Translations under genes and position numbers: made by a program | The notes under the pieces: model-generated | What the model was told of the DNA's origin: nothing | Database searches by the model: none | Seen by the model: only the letters and a program-made list of their open reading frames with translations | Assembly: GCA_905235305.1 (NCBI GenBank) | Contig: CAJOLC010000035.1 | Coordinates: 1-37,235 of the forward strand | DNA from: an uncultured Bacteroidaceae bacterium | GTDB taxonomy: Bacteria > Bacteroidota > Bacteroidia > Bacteroidales > Bacteroidaceae | Direction of reading: 5' to 3' | DNA length: 37,235 bases | Shown here: positions 6,386 through 13,864 of the stretch, one piece after another | Layout of the letters: every line of letters begins with the position of its first letter | Position numbering within the stretch: the stretch's first letter is position 1

Positions 6386-6908
6386 GTTTCATCAGAGAAT
6401 AAAGTTTGCGACGGATGCGGTGCAGACGTGTGGCGATGGTGCCTGGCTCCACGTCGAGTATGTAGGCGATGTCTGCCAGGGGACGGCTCTCGAAGTAGTA
6501 AAGTTCGAGGAGCATCTGCTCGTCTGGCTTGAGGAGGCTGATGGCGTGGCGCAACTCGTCGAGTCGGCTCTCGTCGTCCAGCACTTCGTCCACCTCGGCA
6601 TCGCTGGCATGGAGATGTTCGTCGATGCTGAGGTAACGGATGCGCTTCTTTCTGAGCCACGAGACGGTCACGGTGTAGGCGATGCGGCAAACCCATGTCG
6701 AGAACGAGGAACGACCGATGAAGGAGTCGAGGCGGCTGTAGGCGCGGACGAATGCGTCCTGCGTCAGCTCCTCGGCATCCTCACGGTTCGGCACCAGTCG
6801 CGACACGATGGCAAACACTTCGCCACCGTATCGCTCCAGGAAATAACCGTAATCCTCGTCGTGTCCGTCAAGGATGCGGGCTATCAATCGCTGCTCGTCC
6901 AACAACAT
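6366..6908 (-). CDS. ECF-type RNA polymerase sigma-70 factor
   Basis: A 180-residue alternative sigma factor that directs RNA polymerase to a set of stress or envelope genes. Sigma region 2 spans about residues 10-85, with the core-binding segment EDAEELTQDAFVRAYSRL and the -10 recognition stretch around STWVCRIAYTVTVSWLRKK. Region 4 spans about 115-170, with the helix-turn-helix PLADIAYILDVEPGTIATRLHR. No extra domain is present, so it is a minimal ECF sigma. The downstream overlapping membrane gene is the likely anti-sigma partner, and a DUF6249 gene precedes it. Target genes cannot be told from the window. Confidence 0.92.
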   Translation of the reverse strand: MLLDEQRLIARILDGHDEDYGYFLERYGGEVFAIVSRLVPNREDAEELTQDAFVRAYSRLDSFIGRSSFSTWVCRIAYTVTVSWLRKKRIRYLSIDEHLHASDAEVDEVLDDESRLDELRHAISLLKPDEQMLLELYYFESRPLADIAYILDVEPGTIATRLHRIRRKLYSLMKHGKDNI

Positions 6909-6986
6909 AGAAAGTTGAAAAGGTGAAAAGTTGAAAAGTTAAAAAGGTATAGGCAGATGTCGTTCGATTTTTACCTTTTCACCTTT
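6909..6986. repeat. Pyrimidine/purine inverted repeat between DUF6249 and sigma genes
   Basis: GTTGAAAAGGTGAAAAG-type words near 6913-6945 are mirrored by CCTTTTCACCTTTTTAC near 6974-6990. The transcript could fold into a long AT-rich hairpin between the two genes. Such words often recur as dispersed repeats in Prevotella, which is memory, not tested here. Confidence 0.4.
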
Positions 6987-7409
6987 TTACTCTTTTACTT
7001 TTTCTTCCGGTTGCTCAGCCTTACGCTCCGCGCGGTAAGACATAAGCAGACCTAAGCCGCCACAAATGCATACGCTCGCCACATAGACGATGCCGCCCAC
7101 GCGGTTACTATAACGGTACACGAAGTCTTCATCGGCACGGAAAGAGTAGTCGCCATAGGTTGCCAGCATGTTGATGCAGAAGCCGAGCAGGAAGCCCAAG
7201 CCGATGCCTGTCAGCAACCAACCGATGCGGAGGGCCGTGTACTTGTTACCGCTGCTGTAGAGGCTGATGCCTTTGAAGTCGATGTTCTTCAATTCCGTGA
7301 TTTTACTGATGAGCAACAGCCGCTCGCGCTTGTGAACGAAGAGCTCGATGACTTTGTAAATGCCGCCAAACACGATGGCGCAGTTCAGGGGAATCATAAT
7401 CCATTCCAT
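6987..7409 (-). CDS. DUF6249 domain-containing membrane protein
   Basis: A 140-residue protein with three hydrophobic segments: about 4-22, 61-85 and 105-126. Between the first two is a charged cytoplasmic part (HKRERLLLISKITELKN), and the C-terminus is charged (RAERKAEQPEEKVKE). The pattern fits DUF6249 proteins, often found beside ECF sigma factor genes in Bacteroidales. Its function is unknown. It lies upstream of the sigma gene on the same strand with a 78-base gap holding an inverted repeat, so co-transcription is likely but not certain. A role as a membrane component of the same signalling unit is inference. Confidence 0.75.
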   Translation of the reverse strand: MEWIMIPLNCAIVFGGIYKVIELFVHKRERLLLISKITELKNIDFKGISLYSSGNKYTALRIGWLLTGIGLGFLLGFCINMLATYGDYSFRADEDFVYRYSNRVGGIVYVASVCICGGLGLLMSYRAERKAEQPEEKVKE

Positions 7410-7485
7410 AGTCTTGATGTTTTAAGTGATATGAAGTTTTACTTGTCTCTACTTGGTTAGACGCGTCTTTTCGCAAAACATTACA

Positions 7486-7493
7486 TAAAGATA
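7486..7493 (-). promoter_or_regulatory. Possible -7 element before the DUF6249/sigma unit
   Basis: TATCTTTA on the minus strand, one base off TAnnTTTG, lies about 80 bases before the DUF6249 start and just past the terminator of the upstream operon. No matching -33 box was found. Confidence 0.35.
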
Positions 7494-7494
7494 C

Positions 7495-7519
7495 AAAAAA
7501 AGTGAAGCATTCTTCACTT
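7495..7519 (-). terminator. Rho-independent terminator of the MGMT operon
   Basis: On the minus strand AAGTGAAG pairs perfectly with CTTCACTT across a four-base loop, followed at once by a run of T. The stem begins inside the TAA stop codon of the MGMT-family gene, a very compact end to the operon. Confidence 0.85.
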
Positions 7520-7877
7520 AATTGTCTGCTTGATATTCGTCGGGCTTCGCTTCCCAAAGGTGTCGGCTCATGTCAACATGGCCGTTGGGCTTAAAGGTGA
7601 TGCCTTCTTCTTCCAACAGAATGCGCTGCCTTTTCCAACCCGGAGCCGTGCGGCCTTGGACGTTGACGACCCTGTGACAAGGCAGCAACTCAGCCCCGGG
7701 CGTGTATCGAAGTGTGCGTCCCACCATCCTTGCATGGCTTGGCCAGCCTGCCAAAGTAGCGATGAGGCCGTAAGTCATCACGCTGCCGGGCGGGATTTGC
7801 GCCACGATGCTCAACACGGCATCACGAAACGCGCGAGCCTCTTCCGCAGACATCTTATCGAAACAATCCCTCATCAT
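7518..7877 (-). CDS. MGMT family protein (alkyltransferase-type)
   Basis: A protein of about 119 residues matching the DNA-binding domain of O6-alkylguanine-DNA alkyltransferases. The active-site motif reads LLPCHRVVNVQG, so the acceptor cysteine is present, unlike alkyltransferase-like proteins that carry Trp there. The helix-turn-helix part VMTYGLIATLAG and the arginine-finger region SHARMVGRTLR are intact. It lacks the N-terminal domain of full-length Ogt/Ada, so it is a short form. The start at 7877 (or 7874) is chosen because it immediately follows the upstream TAG; the longer frame to 7931 would overlap that gene by 53 bases. It is the last gene of a repair-flavoured operon and ends in a terminator. 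Confidence 0.85.
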   Translation of the reverse strand: MMRDCFDKMSAEEARAFRDAVLSIVAQIPPGSVMTYGLIATLAGWPSHARMVGRTLRYTPGAELLPCHRVVNVQGRTAPGWKRQRILLEEEGITFKPNGHVDMSRHLWEAKPDEYQADN

Positions 7878-7878
7878 G

Positions 7879-8196
7879 CTAACGTTTCTTGGACTTGGGT
7901 GCAGGCAAAGCCTTACATGTCTCACGGACAATCATGGAAAGATAGTCGCGATCGTCCACATCGGCGATGTAGAAGTAATCCTTCGCTCCATCATAAGGTG
8001 GACGCATCTCAACGGTTCTGAGCAAAGGCCGAACTGCTTCGGTTGGCTTCAAGTAGAAGCGGTCGTCGCAGATGAGGGCGAATATCTTGCCGTCGCAGTA
8101 GATGCTATAGTCGCCAAACATCTTCTTCGCCATGATTTCTCCTGCGCCACCACATTGCTCGGCAACAAACTGCACAAAGTCCTTGCTGCTTGCCAT
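7879..8196 (-). CDS. TfoX/Sxy N-terminal domain protein
   Basis: A protein of about 105 residues matching the TfoX N-terminal domain. It opens SSKDFVQFVAEQ, with the typical AKKMFGDYSIYCDGKIFALICDDRFYLK core and YFYIADVDD later on. In gamma-proteobacteria a related domain is part of a competence regulator. Isolated copies like this are common in Bacteroidota and their role is not known. The preferred start is Met at 8196; a longer frame begins at 8208. It lies between the DUF4298 and MGMT genes with almost no gap, so the three are very probably one transcript. Confidence 0.8.
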   Translation of the reverse strand: MASSKDFVQFVAEQCGGAGEIMAKKMFGDYSIYCDGKIFALICDDRFYLKPTEAVRPLLRTVEMRPPYDGAKDYFYIADVDDRDYLSMIVRETCKALPAPKSKKR

Positions 8197-8211
8197 CGTT
8201 AATTTCAATTC

Positions 8212-8493
8212 TTAATCCTTCATTCTTTCCTTCAGTTCGCGATATGCTTCAAGCAGGTTCCAAATGCCGTCTTCCGAGAGAACGCCACGCTTCAGGTTCT
8301 TTGGCAAACGTCCTGCCTCGTCGTCGGCGAAGTCCTGCTTCCAGTCGTTGCTGCCATAATAATTGCTTAGCGCGGCAAAGTCCTCCTTCGCCTCTTCATA
8401 TTTATCTATCGCAGCAGAGAGCCGCTTCAAGGCTGCCGAGGCACGGACAAGGTGCCGCTCCATCTTGCGAATGCGCTGAAGTTGTTCATCCAT
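8212..8493 (-). CDS. DUF4298 domain-containing protein
   Basis: A cytoplasmic, helical protein of about 93 residues. The family-typical core is present: YYGSNDWKQDFADDEAGRLP, followed by LKRGVLSEDGIWNLL. The N-terminal half (RIRKMERHLVRASAALKRL) is a probable coiled coil. The function of DUF4298 is unknown. The start at 8493 (MDEQLQRI) gives the usual length; an upstream ATG at 8523 adds ten residues. It is closely followed by the TfoX-domain gene. AT-rich repeat words occur at its 3' end. Confidence 0.78.
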   Translation of the reverse strand: MDEQLQRIRKMERHLVRASAALKRLSAAIDKYEEAKEDFAALSNYYGSNDWKQDFADDEAGRLPKNLKRGVLSEDGIWNLLEAYRELKERMKD

Positions 8494-8529
8494 GAAACCT
8501 GAAACTTTTAAACTGTATAACATTATAAC

Positions 8530-8775
8530 CTAGATGCTGCCGTCTTTGTCACAACCCATCACTACCTTGCAAGGCAGGCAATACGAGAATTCCAACTGAA
8601 TGGCTTCGCCGTAAGTGGCATTACGATGGCGTGCTTCTTCCGGCCAAAGCACGAGTCCCGTCATGAACTGCGAATGCGTAATACTCCGCTTCAGCTTTAC
8701 TGATTGCCACGACTGAGCGCGACACAAGGTGGTCCCCCAAGTCATTAACGTGATTATCGTCAGAAGCCTCTTCAT
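8530..8775 (-). CDS. Short secreted protein, possibly truncated
   Basis: An 81-residue frame with a clear signal peptide (MKRLLTIITLMTWGTTLCRAQ, likely cut after RAQ). The mature part holds an ordered, hydrophobic-patterned sequence (QFMTGLVLWPEE, IQLEFSYCLPCKVV) and then stops abruptly after CDKDGSI. It reads like the beginning of a longer secreted protein rather than a complete small one. I do not recognise a family. It is the gene after the AlkD-like gene, with an 8-base gap. Confidence 0.5.
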   Translation of the reverse strand: MKRLLTIITLMTWGTTLCRAQSWQSVKLKRSITHSQFMTGLVLWPEEARHRNATYGEAIQLEFSYCLPCKVVMGCDKDGSI

Positions 8776-8782
8776 GGTCGTG

Positions 8783-9553
8783 TCACTTTATTCTTTCTTT
8801 GTTCATCCAGTACTGCCGCTCTTGCTCCGACATCCTCTCGATGGCATAGCGAAGAGCGGTGCGGGGCATCTCGTGGGCATGAAGGTTAAGGAAGTCTCTC
8901 AATAAGTCCATGCTTATTCTCTTCCCAAGTTCGCGAAGCATCCAGCCCACGGCTTTGTGCATGAGGTCGTGCGGATGGTGGAGGTGCATATCGGCATAAC
9001 GCAGGCACCAGAACGGGTCACCCTGCTGCGAGGTCTTCCATGTGCAGACGATGCTCATGCGTTGCCTCCATAAGTTATCGCTTTTGGCAAGGCTGTCGAG
9101 GACTTCTATCTTGTAATCTCTGTCGCCAAGGAATGTCGGCAAGAGCAACCAATGCCCCAGTATCTTGTGGACAGACAGGTCAACAAGGTTCCAATTGTTC
9201 GCTTGCTCGGCATAGTTGAGATACATTATTAATATATTATCGCGGGCACGAATGGCATCTTCATTATTCATGAGACGTTTTGTCGCAAGGCTCTCGAACT
9301 TGGCAACAAGGATAAGCAGTCCGCAAAGGCGTACCTCGTGCCATCGGTTCATCAGCAACTCGGGCACTTCTTCCAAGGGAAAGCCCTTCCAAGCGGCTTT
9401 GACGACCTCCCTCGTCTGTGGCACTTTCAGGCCGAGGAACTCGTTGCCCTCGCCGTACTCGCCTTTGCCAGTCTTGAAGAACCGCATCAGGATTTCCCTC
9501 TGCTTCTCATTTTGAAGCGACTCCAAATATGTGATGACGTCCTCTGCTTTCAT
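8783..9553 (-). CDS. DNA alkylation repair protein (AlkD-like, HEAT repeats)
   Basis: A 256-residue all-helical protein of the AlkD/AlkC type, which removes alkylated bases from DNA using a HEAT-repeat scaffold. Recognisable parts are GVKVPQTREVVKAAW-like text near residue 43 (here LGLKVPQTREVVKAAW), EVRLCGLLILVAKFE near 73 and LWRQRMSIVCTW near 160. The last contains the Trp/Arg positions typical of the family. Length is normal. The start ATG overlaps the stop of the helicase gene by 4 bases (ATGA), so the two are translationally coupled. With the MGMT protein downstream this suggests an alkylation-damage operon; inducibility is inferred only. Confidence 0.88.
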   Translation of the reverse strand: MKAEDVITYLESLQNEKQREILMRFFKTGKGEYGEGNEFLGLKVPQTREVVKAAWKGFPLEEVPELLMNRWHEVRLCGLLILVAKFESLATKRLMNNEDAIRARDNILIMYLNYAEQANNWNLVDLSVHKILGHWLLLPTFLGDRDYKIEVLDSLAKSDNLWRQRMSIVCTWKTSQQGDPFWCLRYADMHLHHPHDLMHKAVGWMLRELGKRISMDLLRDFLNLHAHEMPRTALRYAIERMSEQERQYWMNKERIK

Positions 9554-11463
9554 TTCCTCTTTTTTAGCATTCGTGCCACAATAGAGCGGATTTCGTCGAT
9601 ATCTTTTGCTTGCTTCTTTGTCTTTCGTCTGGGTTTCTTGGGCGAATCTTCAGGGAACGCGTCGAGCATCGACATCTGTCTCTCGTGAAGATAGGTGCCG
9701 ACGCTGAAGCCTTGCTCTGCAATCTTAGTGAGCAGATACTGGCGGGCAAGGCAGGTTTGCCGCAGGTTAGGTAGTGCGTTGCCTAATCGACGTGCTGCCT
9801 GCTTGTTGTTCGTCTCGACCTTTTGGCTGAGCTCAATGGGAACAGAGAGGATGTCGTGCAGTTGGTCGGCAAAGTAGGCAGCGCTGCGCTTCACACGCTC
9901 CAGGAAGTCTTTGTCGTGCAAGGCATCGAAGGACATCGACTGAATGAATTGTCTCCACTTGTCAGCAACGGCTACGACACGTTCGTGAAGCAGCGAGAGT
10001 GCCTGGTTGTGATGCTGCGTGAGCGAGGCATGGCTGTGATAGAAGAACTCGTTGAAGAGGCGCATCATCGATTCTTCGAGGTAAAGGATGGAGCGGAAGT
10101 CGAAGAGTTGCAGAAGAAGGTAGCGCTCGTATTCCTGCTTGAGCAGGGGTAGTTGCTGAATACTCCTTTCGGCCTCGCTCTCTTGATGTGCGATGTAGCT
10201 ATCGACGCGCTGGTCGCTCATGACGGCTCGCGTGTCGAGTGGCTTGGCGAGCACAAGGCCTTCGAGCGTGCGGCAGCGGCTCAGGGCAACATAGACCTGT
10301 CCTGGCGCAAAACTCATGTTGGCATCTATGATGGCGCGGTCAAAGGTAAGGCCTTGACTTTTGTGGATGGTAATGGCCCAAGCCAAGCGTAAGGGCAACT
10401 GCTTGAACGTTCCCTGCACCTCAGACTCAATTTCCCTCGTCTTCTCATTCAAGGTATAGCGCGTGTTTTCCCACTCCAAAGGCTCCACTTCGATGGCTTC
10501 CGAGTCGCCTTCGCAATAGACGCTCAGTTGCCTGTCGCTTGCCTCCTGAACGCGTCCGATGCGTCCGTTGTAGTAGCGATGCTCGCCGGACGGGTCGTTC
10601 TTCACGAACATCACCTGCGCCCCTTCCTTCAGGACGAGCGTCTCAGCCGTGGGGTAGGAATAATCGGGGAACGTGCCCTTGATTTCGGCACGATAGGTGT
10701 AGGCGTGTCCTGGCAGTATCTGCAGCTCCGATTCGTTGTAGTGGTTGGCGATGTTGTTGTGGGTGGTGAGGCGGATGTACGGCTCTTTCGGGCTGGGGAC
10801 AAATGCCGCATCGTATCGGGCATTGAGTTTCGTGAGCGCTTCTGCCGAGGGATGTCCGCTGCGCACCTCGCTAAGCAGGGAGATGAAGGCTTCGTCCTGC
10901 TGCCGGTAGATGTGGCTCAGCTGGATGGTGACGTAGTCGATTTGCTGCAAAGCCTTCGAGCCGAAGAAGTATGGTGTGTCGTAGAAGGGCTTGAGTATCT
11001 GCTCATCTTCGGGCGTGACGACAGGCGTGAGCTGCGCCAAGTCACCAATCATGAGGAGTTGTACGCCGCCAAAAGGTTCGCCATGCTCGCGGAAACGGCG
11101 CAGCACGGCATCGATGGCATCGAGGAGGTCCGCGCGAACCATCGATATTTCATCAATGATGAGCAAGTCCATCGAAGCGATAATCTTGCGCTTCTCCTTG
11201 CTGAAGTCGAACTTGCTCTCAACCTTGGCACCAGGCACATAAGGCGAAAGGGGCAGTTGGAAGAAGGAATGGATGGTAACGCCGCCTGCGTTGATGGCCG
11301 CCACGCCTGTAGGAGCGACCACAATTGGCCGCTTGCGTGAGCGCTCCATGACAGCTTTGAGGAACGTCGTCTTGCCCGTCCCTGCCTTTCCTGTCAGGAA
11401 GATGCTTCGTCCGGTATTCTCGACGAAGTCCCATGCAGTACGCAGTTCGCTGTTTCGTTCCAT
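9550..11463 (-). CDS. PIF1/RecD-like helicase, AAA ATPase
   Basis: A 637-residue superfamily 1 helicase. The Walker A motif is GKAGTGKTTF near residue 25, followed by PTGVAAINAGG and TIHSFFQLP (motif Ia). The Walker B region is LLIIDEISMVRADLLD near 105, and a Gln motif appears in GVQLLMIGDLAQLTPV. The C-terminal helicase half ends with the RecD/PIF1-typical LAWAITIHKSQGLTFDRAIID and VYVALSRCRTLEGL. Residues about 440-637 form a helical C-terminal extension, where QYLLTKIAEQGFSVGTYL could be a helicase-associated HTH or HRDC-like module. The gene begins the repair operon. PIF1-type enzymes unwind DNA at forks and structured DNA; the exact substrate here is unknown. Confidence 0.9.
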   Translation of the reverse strand: MERNSELRTAWDFVENTGRSIFLTGKAGTGKTTFLKAVMERSRKRPIVVAPTGVAAINAGGVTIHSFFQLPLSPYVPGAKVESKFDFSKEKRKIIASMDLLIIDEISMVRADLLDAIDAVLRRFREHGEPFGGVQLLMIGDLAQLTPVVTPEDEQILKPFYDTPYFFGSKALQQIDYVTIQLSHIYRQQDEAFISLLSEVRSGHPSAEALTKLNARYDAAFVPSPKEPYIRLTTHNNIANHYNESELQILPGHAYTYRAEIKGTFPDYSYPTAETLVLKEGAQVMFVKNDPSGEHRYYNGRIGRVQEASDRQLSVYCEGDSEAIEVEPLEWENTRYTLNEKTREIESEVQGTFKQLPLRLAWAITIHKSQGLTFDRAIIDANMSFAPGQVYVALSRCRTLEGLVLAKPLDTRAVMSDQRVDSYIAHQESEAERSIQQLPLLKQEYERYLLLQLFDFRSILYLEESMMRLFNEFFYHSHASLTQHHNQALSLLHERVVAVADKWRQFIQSMSFDALHDKDFLERVKRSAAYFADQLHDILSVPIELSQKVETNNKQAARRLGNALPNLRQTCLARQYLLTKIAEQGFSVGTYLHERQMSMLDAFPEDSPKKPRRKTKKQAKDIDEIRSIVARMLKKRK

Positions 11464-11482
11464 TCAAAATGTGCTTACGATA

Positions 11483-11989
11483 TCAAACCCTTTTTAACCT
11501 TTCGTTCAACAAATGGCATAACTCGTCTGCCGTCATGCTGATGTCGACAGTGGAGATAGACTCTTAGGCATTGATGAGGAGCTTGTTCATGGAACGAAGG
11601 AGGTAGCCGAAGATGCTGGCTTCCTCTATCTTTTGCCGTTCCACATTGGGCTTGTAGTTGATGGCTACGAAGTTGTTATTACCAAGTCTCCTGGCCTCGA
11701 AGGACGCGACGTCGGCAAAGCGGACGTGCCACGTCTTCATTCCCCGGTAGGAGATTCCCTTGTCGTTGATGGTCAGGTGAGGCTGACCGAAGAGTCTTTC
11801 CTTCAGGAACGACCAGAGCAACACGATGCCGCCGCAGCCGAAGAACACGATGCAGCCCCATCCCACAACCAGATGATACACGTTCCTGTGCATGTGGAGG
11901 ACGTAGAGGCCGCCAAAGACAAAGAGGAGGCAGCCCAAGAAGATCAGTAGCATCCGCCACGTAGAATGGTATATCTTGGTTTCTTCCAT
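11483..11989 (-). pseudogene. STM3941-family membrane protein with an in-frame stop
   Basis: The open frame 11989-11564 encodes 141 residues. Two membrane segments lie at about 12-29 and 38-60, followed by a soluble domain with HLTINDKGISYRGMKTWHVRF, then SMNKLLINA and a TAA stop at 11566-11564. The same frame continues after the stop for 26 codons that still look coding (ESISTVDISMTADELCHLL, then NERLKRV) to TGA at 11483. That gives a 169-codon gene of about normal family length. A single CAA-to-TAA change would explain it. The truncated protein may still be made. Function of the family is unknown. It follows superoxide dismutase by 6 bases. Confidence 0.72.
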
Positions 11990-11995
11990 TGCTTG

Positions 11996-12586
11996 TCAAT
12001 CCTTTTTCAGCCTTTCTTCTATGATGTTCCAGTCAATGATCTGCCAAAGTGCGGCGAGGTGGTCGGGCCGACGGTTCTGGTAGTCGAGGTAGTAAGCATG
12101 TTCCCAAACATCGAAGGTCAGCAGGGGTGTGAGGCCTTTCTGAATGGGGTTGGCGGCATTCGCCTCTTGCGTGATGACGAGTTTGCCGTCCTTATCTGCC
12201 GAGAGCCACACCCAGCCCGAGCCGAAGAGACTGGCTCCCTTCTTCTGGAACTCTTCCTTGAAAGCCTCGAACGAACCGAAGTCTCTCTTCACTCCCTCAG
12301 CCAAAGCACCCGTCGGCTCTGCCTTCGTCGGCTGAGGAGCAAACTGGCTGAAGTAGAGTTCGTGGTTCAAGATTTGTCCCGCGTTGTTGAGGATGCCGCC
12401 GCTCGCCTTGCAGACAATCTCCTCGAGGCTTGCCTCTTCCAGTCCGCTGTCAGGCAAAAGTGCGTTGAGGTTATTGACATAGGCAGCAAGATGCTTGCCG
12501 TGATGGAAGCCAATCGTGTTCCTGCTGATGACCGGCTCCAGGGCATCTGCCTCGTAAGGCAATGCCGTCAAACTAAACTTTCCCAT
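11996..12586 (-). CDS. sodB: Superoxide dismutase, Fe/Mn type
   Basis: A 196-residue iron/manganese superoxide dismutase, converting superoxide to oxygen and hydrogen peroxide in the cytoplasm. The four metal ligands are visible: His28 in GFHHGKH, the His in LNHELYF near residue 75, and the Asp and His of FDVWEHAYYLDY near 156-160. The N-terminal helical and C-terminal alpha/beta domains are complete. Bacteroidales enzymes of this family can often use either metal, so metal choice is left open. A -7 element lies 30 bases upstream. The truncated STM3941-type gene follows closely. Confidence 0.96.
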   Translation of the reverse strand: MGKFSLTALPYEADALEPVISRNTIGFHHGKHLAAYVNNLNALLPDSGLEEASLEEIVCKASGGILNNAGQILNHELYFSQFAPQPTKAEPTGALAEGVKRDFGSFEAFKEEFQKKGASLFGSGWVWLSADKDGKLVITQEANAANPIQKGLTPLLTFDVWEHAYYLDYQNRRPDHLAALWQIIDWNIIEERLKKD

Positions 12587-12617
12587 ACATTATTATATTT
12601 ATAAAGTGTTTCGTTTG

Positions 12618-12625
12618 CAAAGATA
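12618..12625 (-). promoter_or_regulatory. -7 element upstream of superoxide dismutase
   Basis: TATCTTTG on the minus strand, followed by GC, a good match to TAnnTTTG about 32 bases before the start codon. No clear -33 box at the expected distance. Confidence 0.55.
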
Positions 12626-12717
12626 CAAAATAGTTCAGAGTTATGAATCCATAGTCCATAGTTTTTTTGCACGGAGTGTTAAAAGTTTCAAAGAGCCGAA
12701 AGATTTCCCGCGAAACG

Positions 12718-12749
12718 TTTGGTTTATATTATAAACCTGTTTACCTTTG
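12718..12749 (+). promoter_or_regulatory. Promoter with a perfect palindromic operator in its spacer
   Basis: TTTG (12718-12721) and TACCTTTG (12742-12749) are separated by 20 bases, a textbook Bacteroidota promoter. The spacer is filled by GGTTTATATTATAAACC (12721-12737), a perfect 17-base palindrome. A repressor bound there would block polymerase. The winged-helix regulator at 13477, in the same transcript, is the obvious candidate. Confidence 0.72.
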
Positions 12750-12812
12750 CACCGTCGAGCGTTACAAAATACATCGAAACACTTTAATAACAAACACTTA
12801 AAACAAGAAGTT

Positions 12813-13475
12813 ATGGAAGAAAATATGGAGCTTACTGCCGAGCGAAGTCTTGAGATTATCACCGAACAACTTGAAAAGAGTCGCCGAGCCGTGTCGAAAG
12901 ATACGGGAGAGTGGCTTTTCGTGACGGGTTTGATAGCGATGATAATGTCTGTTATCGTGGCAAGTGCCAACCTGTTGAGTCGGACTCCTCTTTTTCATTT
13001 GCTTTGGTTCACCTTTCCTCTCATTATCTGGCTGGTCATGAAGTACATCAACCGAAACCGAGTGCCTGTTCCTGAGAGCTTTGTAGGCACGTTGGTCAGG
13101 AAGACTTGGTACACCATCTTGGCTTTCGCGCTTGTTTATGCCGTTATTGCTACCGTGTGGAATTTTGTTTTGCAACACTATGAGAGTCCCGAGGTCTTTC
13201 TTCATGCCGGAATGCACATAACGCCAACTGTCATTACCTTGCTGGCTGTGGCGGTAAGCGTGACAGGTCTAATCCTGAAGAAACGCTCGTTGGTATGGTT
13301 CGGTTTGCTGTCCTTCGTGATATTGCGCTGCGGCTTTTTCTCGATTATATTAAGTCGTCTCTTGCCACCTATGGCGTTGACCAAGTTGAGTTTCATCCAG
13401 CCTTGCGAGCTTATATTCCTCTTTGCTCTTGTCGGTCTGACGCTCCCCGGTCTGATGCTTAAAAAGCAAAAGTAG
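12813..13475 (+). CDS. Six-helix membrane protein of unknown function
   Basis: A 220-residue protein with a short amphipathic N-terminus (ERSLEIITEQLEKSRRAVSK) and about six hydrophobic segments, at roughly 32-50, 56-75, 92-115, 128-147, 153-172 and 190-212. No family is recognised with confidence; no catalytic motif is visible. The start at 12813 was chosen because the earlier ATG at 12747 lies on the -7 element. The next gene, a winged-helix regulator, starts one base after its stop. Small membrane protein plus MarR/PadR-like regulator pairs are common in Bacteroidota, and the pair is probably controlled by the regulator itself. Confidence 0.75.
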   Translation: MEENMELTAERSLEIITEQLEKSRRAVSKDTGEWLFVTGLIAMIMSVIVASANLLSRTPLFHLLWFTFPLIIWLVMKYINRNRVPVPESFVGTLVRKTWYTILAFALVYAVIATVWNFVLQHYESPEVFLHAGMHITPTVITLLAVAVSVTGLILKKRSLVWFGLLSFVILRCGFFSIILSRLLPPMALTKLSFIQPCELIFLFALVGLTLPGLMLKKQK

Positions 13476-13476
13476 T

Positions 13477-13776
13477 ATGGCTTTCCAACCATTAGACCCA
13501 TTGTTGCACGCTGAGTTGCGCCTCGCGGTGATGTCTCTGCTCATTGCCGACGAGGAAGCCGAGTTCCCATACATCAAGGAGCAGACGGGAGCGACGGCAG
13601 GCAACTTGAGCGTCCAAATAGATAAGCTGTCTTCGGCGGGTTACATCAAGGTGAAGAAGACGTTCAAGGGCAAGCGGCCCTGCACGATTTGTCGCATCAC
13701 GGCAAAGGGACAGAAGGCTTTCACGACTTATGTCGAGGCCCTGAAAGGTTACCTTGAAATAAAAAAGAATGATTAG
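13477..13776 (+). CDS. Winged-helix transcriptional regulator (MarR/ArsR-like)
   Basis: A 99-residue DNA-binding protein made of a single winged-helix domain. The recognition part is EFPYIKEQTGATAGNLSVQIDKL (described by its ends, residues about 29-51), followed by the wing YIKVKKTFKGKRPCTICRITAKG. No ligand domain is present. The protein closely resembles the small regulators with a MarR-like fold that are coupled to membrane-protein genes. One base separates it from the upstream membrane protein. It probably binds the 17-base palindrome at 12721-12737 and represses its own operon; this is inference from position. Confidence 0.85.
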   Translation: MAFQPLDPLLHAELRLAVMSLLIADEEAEFPYIKEQTGATAGNLSVQIDKLSSAGYIKVKKTFKGKRPCTICRITAKGQKAFTTYVEALKGYLEIKKND

Positions 13777-13782
13777 AGAATG

Positions 13783-13833
13783 AGAATTAAGAATTATTTC
13801 GTAACTTTGTGCTGCGATATAATTCTTAATTCT
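13783..13833. repeat. AT-rich inverted repeat with a -7 element in its loop
   Basis: AGAATTAAGAATTAT (13783-13797) and its exact complement (13819-13833) flank a 21-base loop that contains TAACTTTG (13802-13809). It sits between the regulator gene and the gene at 13865. It could be a weak terminator for the first and a promoter for the second; no -33 box was seen. Confidence 0.6.
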
Positions 13834-13864
13834 TAACTCTTAATCTTTAATTCTCTCAAGAGCC

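Noticed and set aside
10528..11340. A 270-codon plus-strand frame opposite the helicase gene
   Set aside because: Shadow of the PIF1-like helicase, which carries all its motifs on the minus strand.
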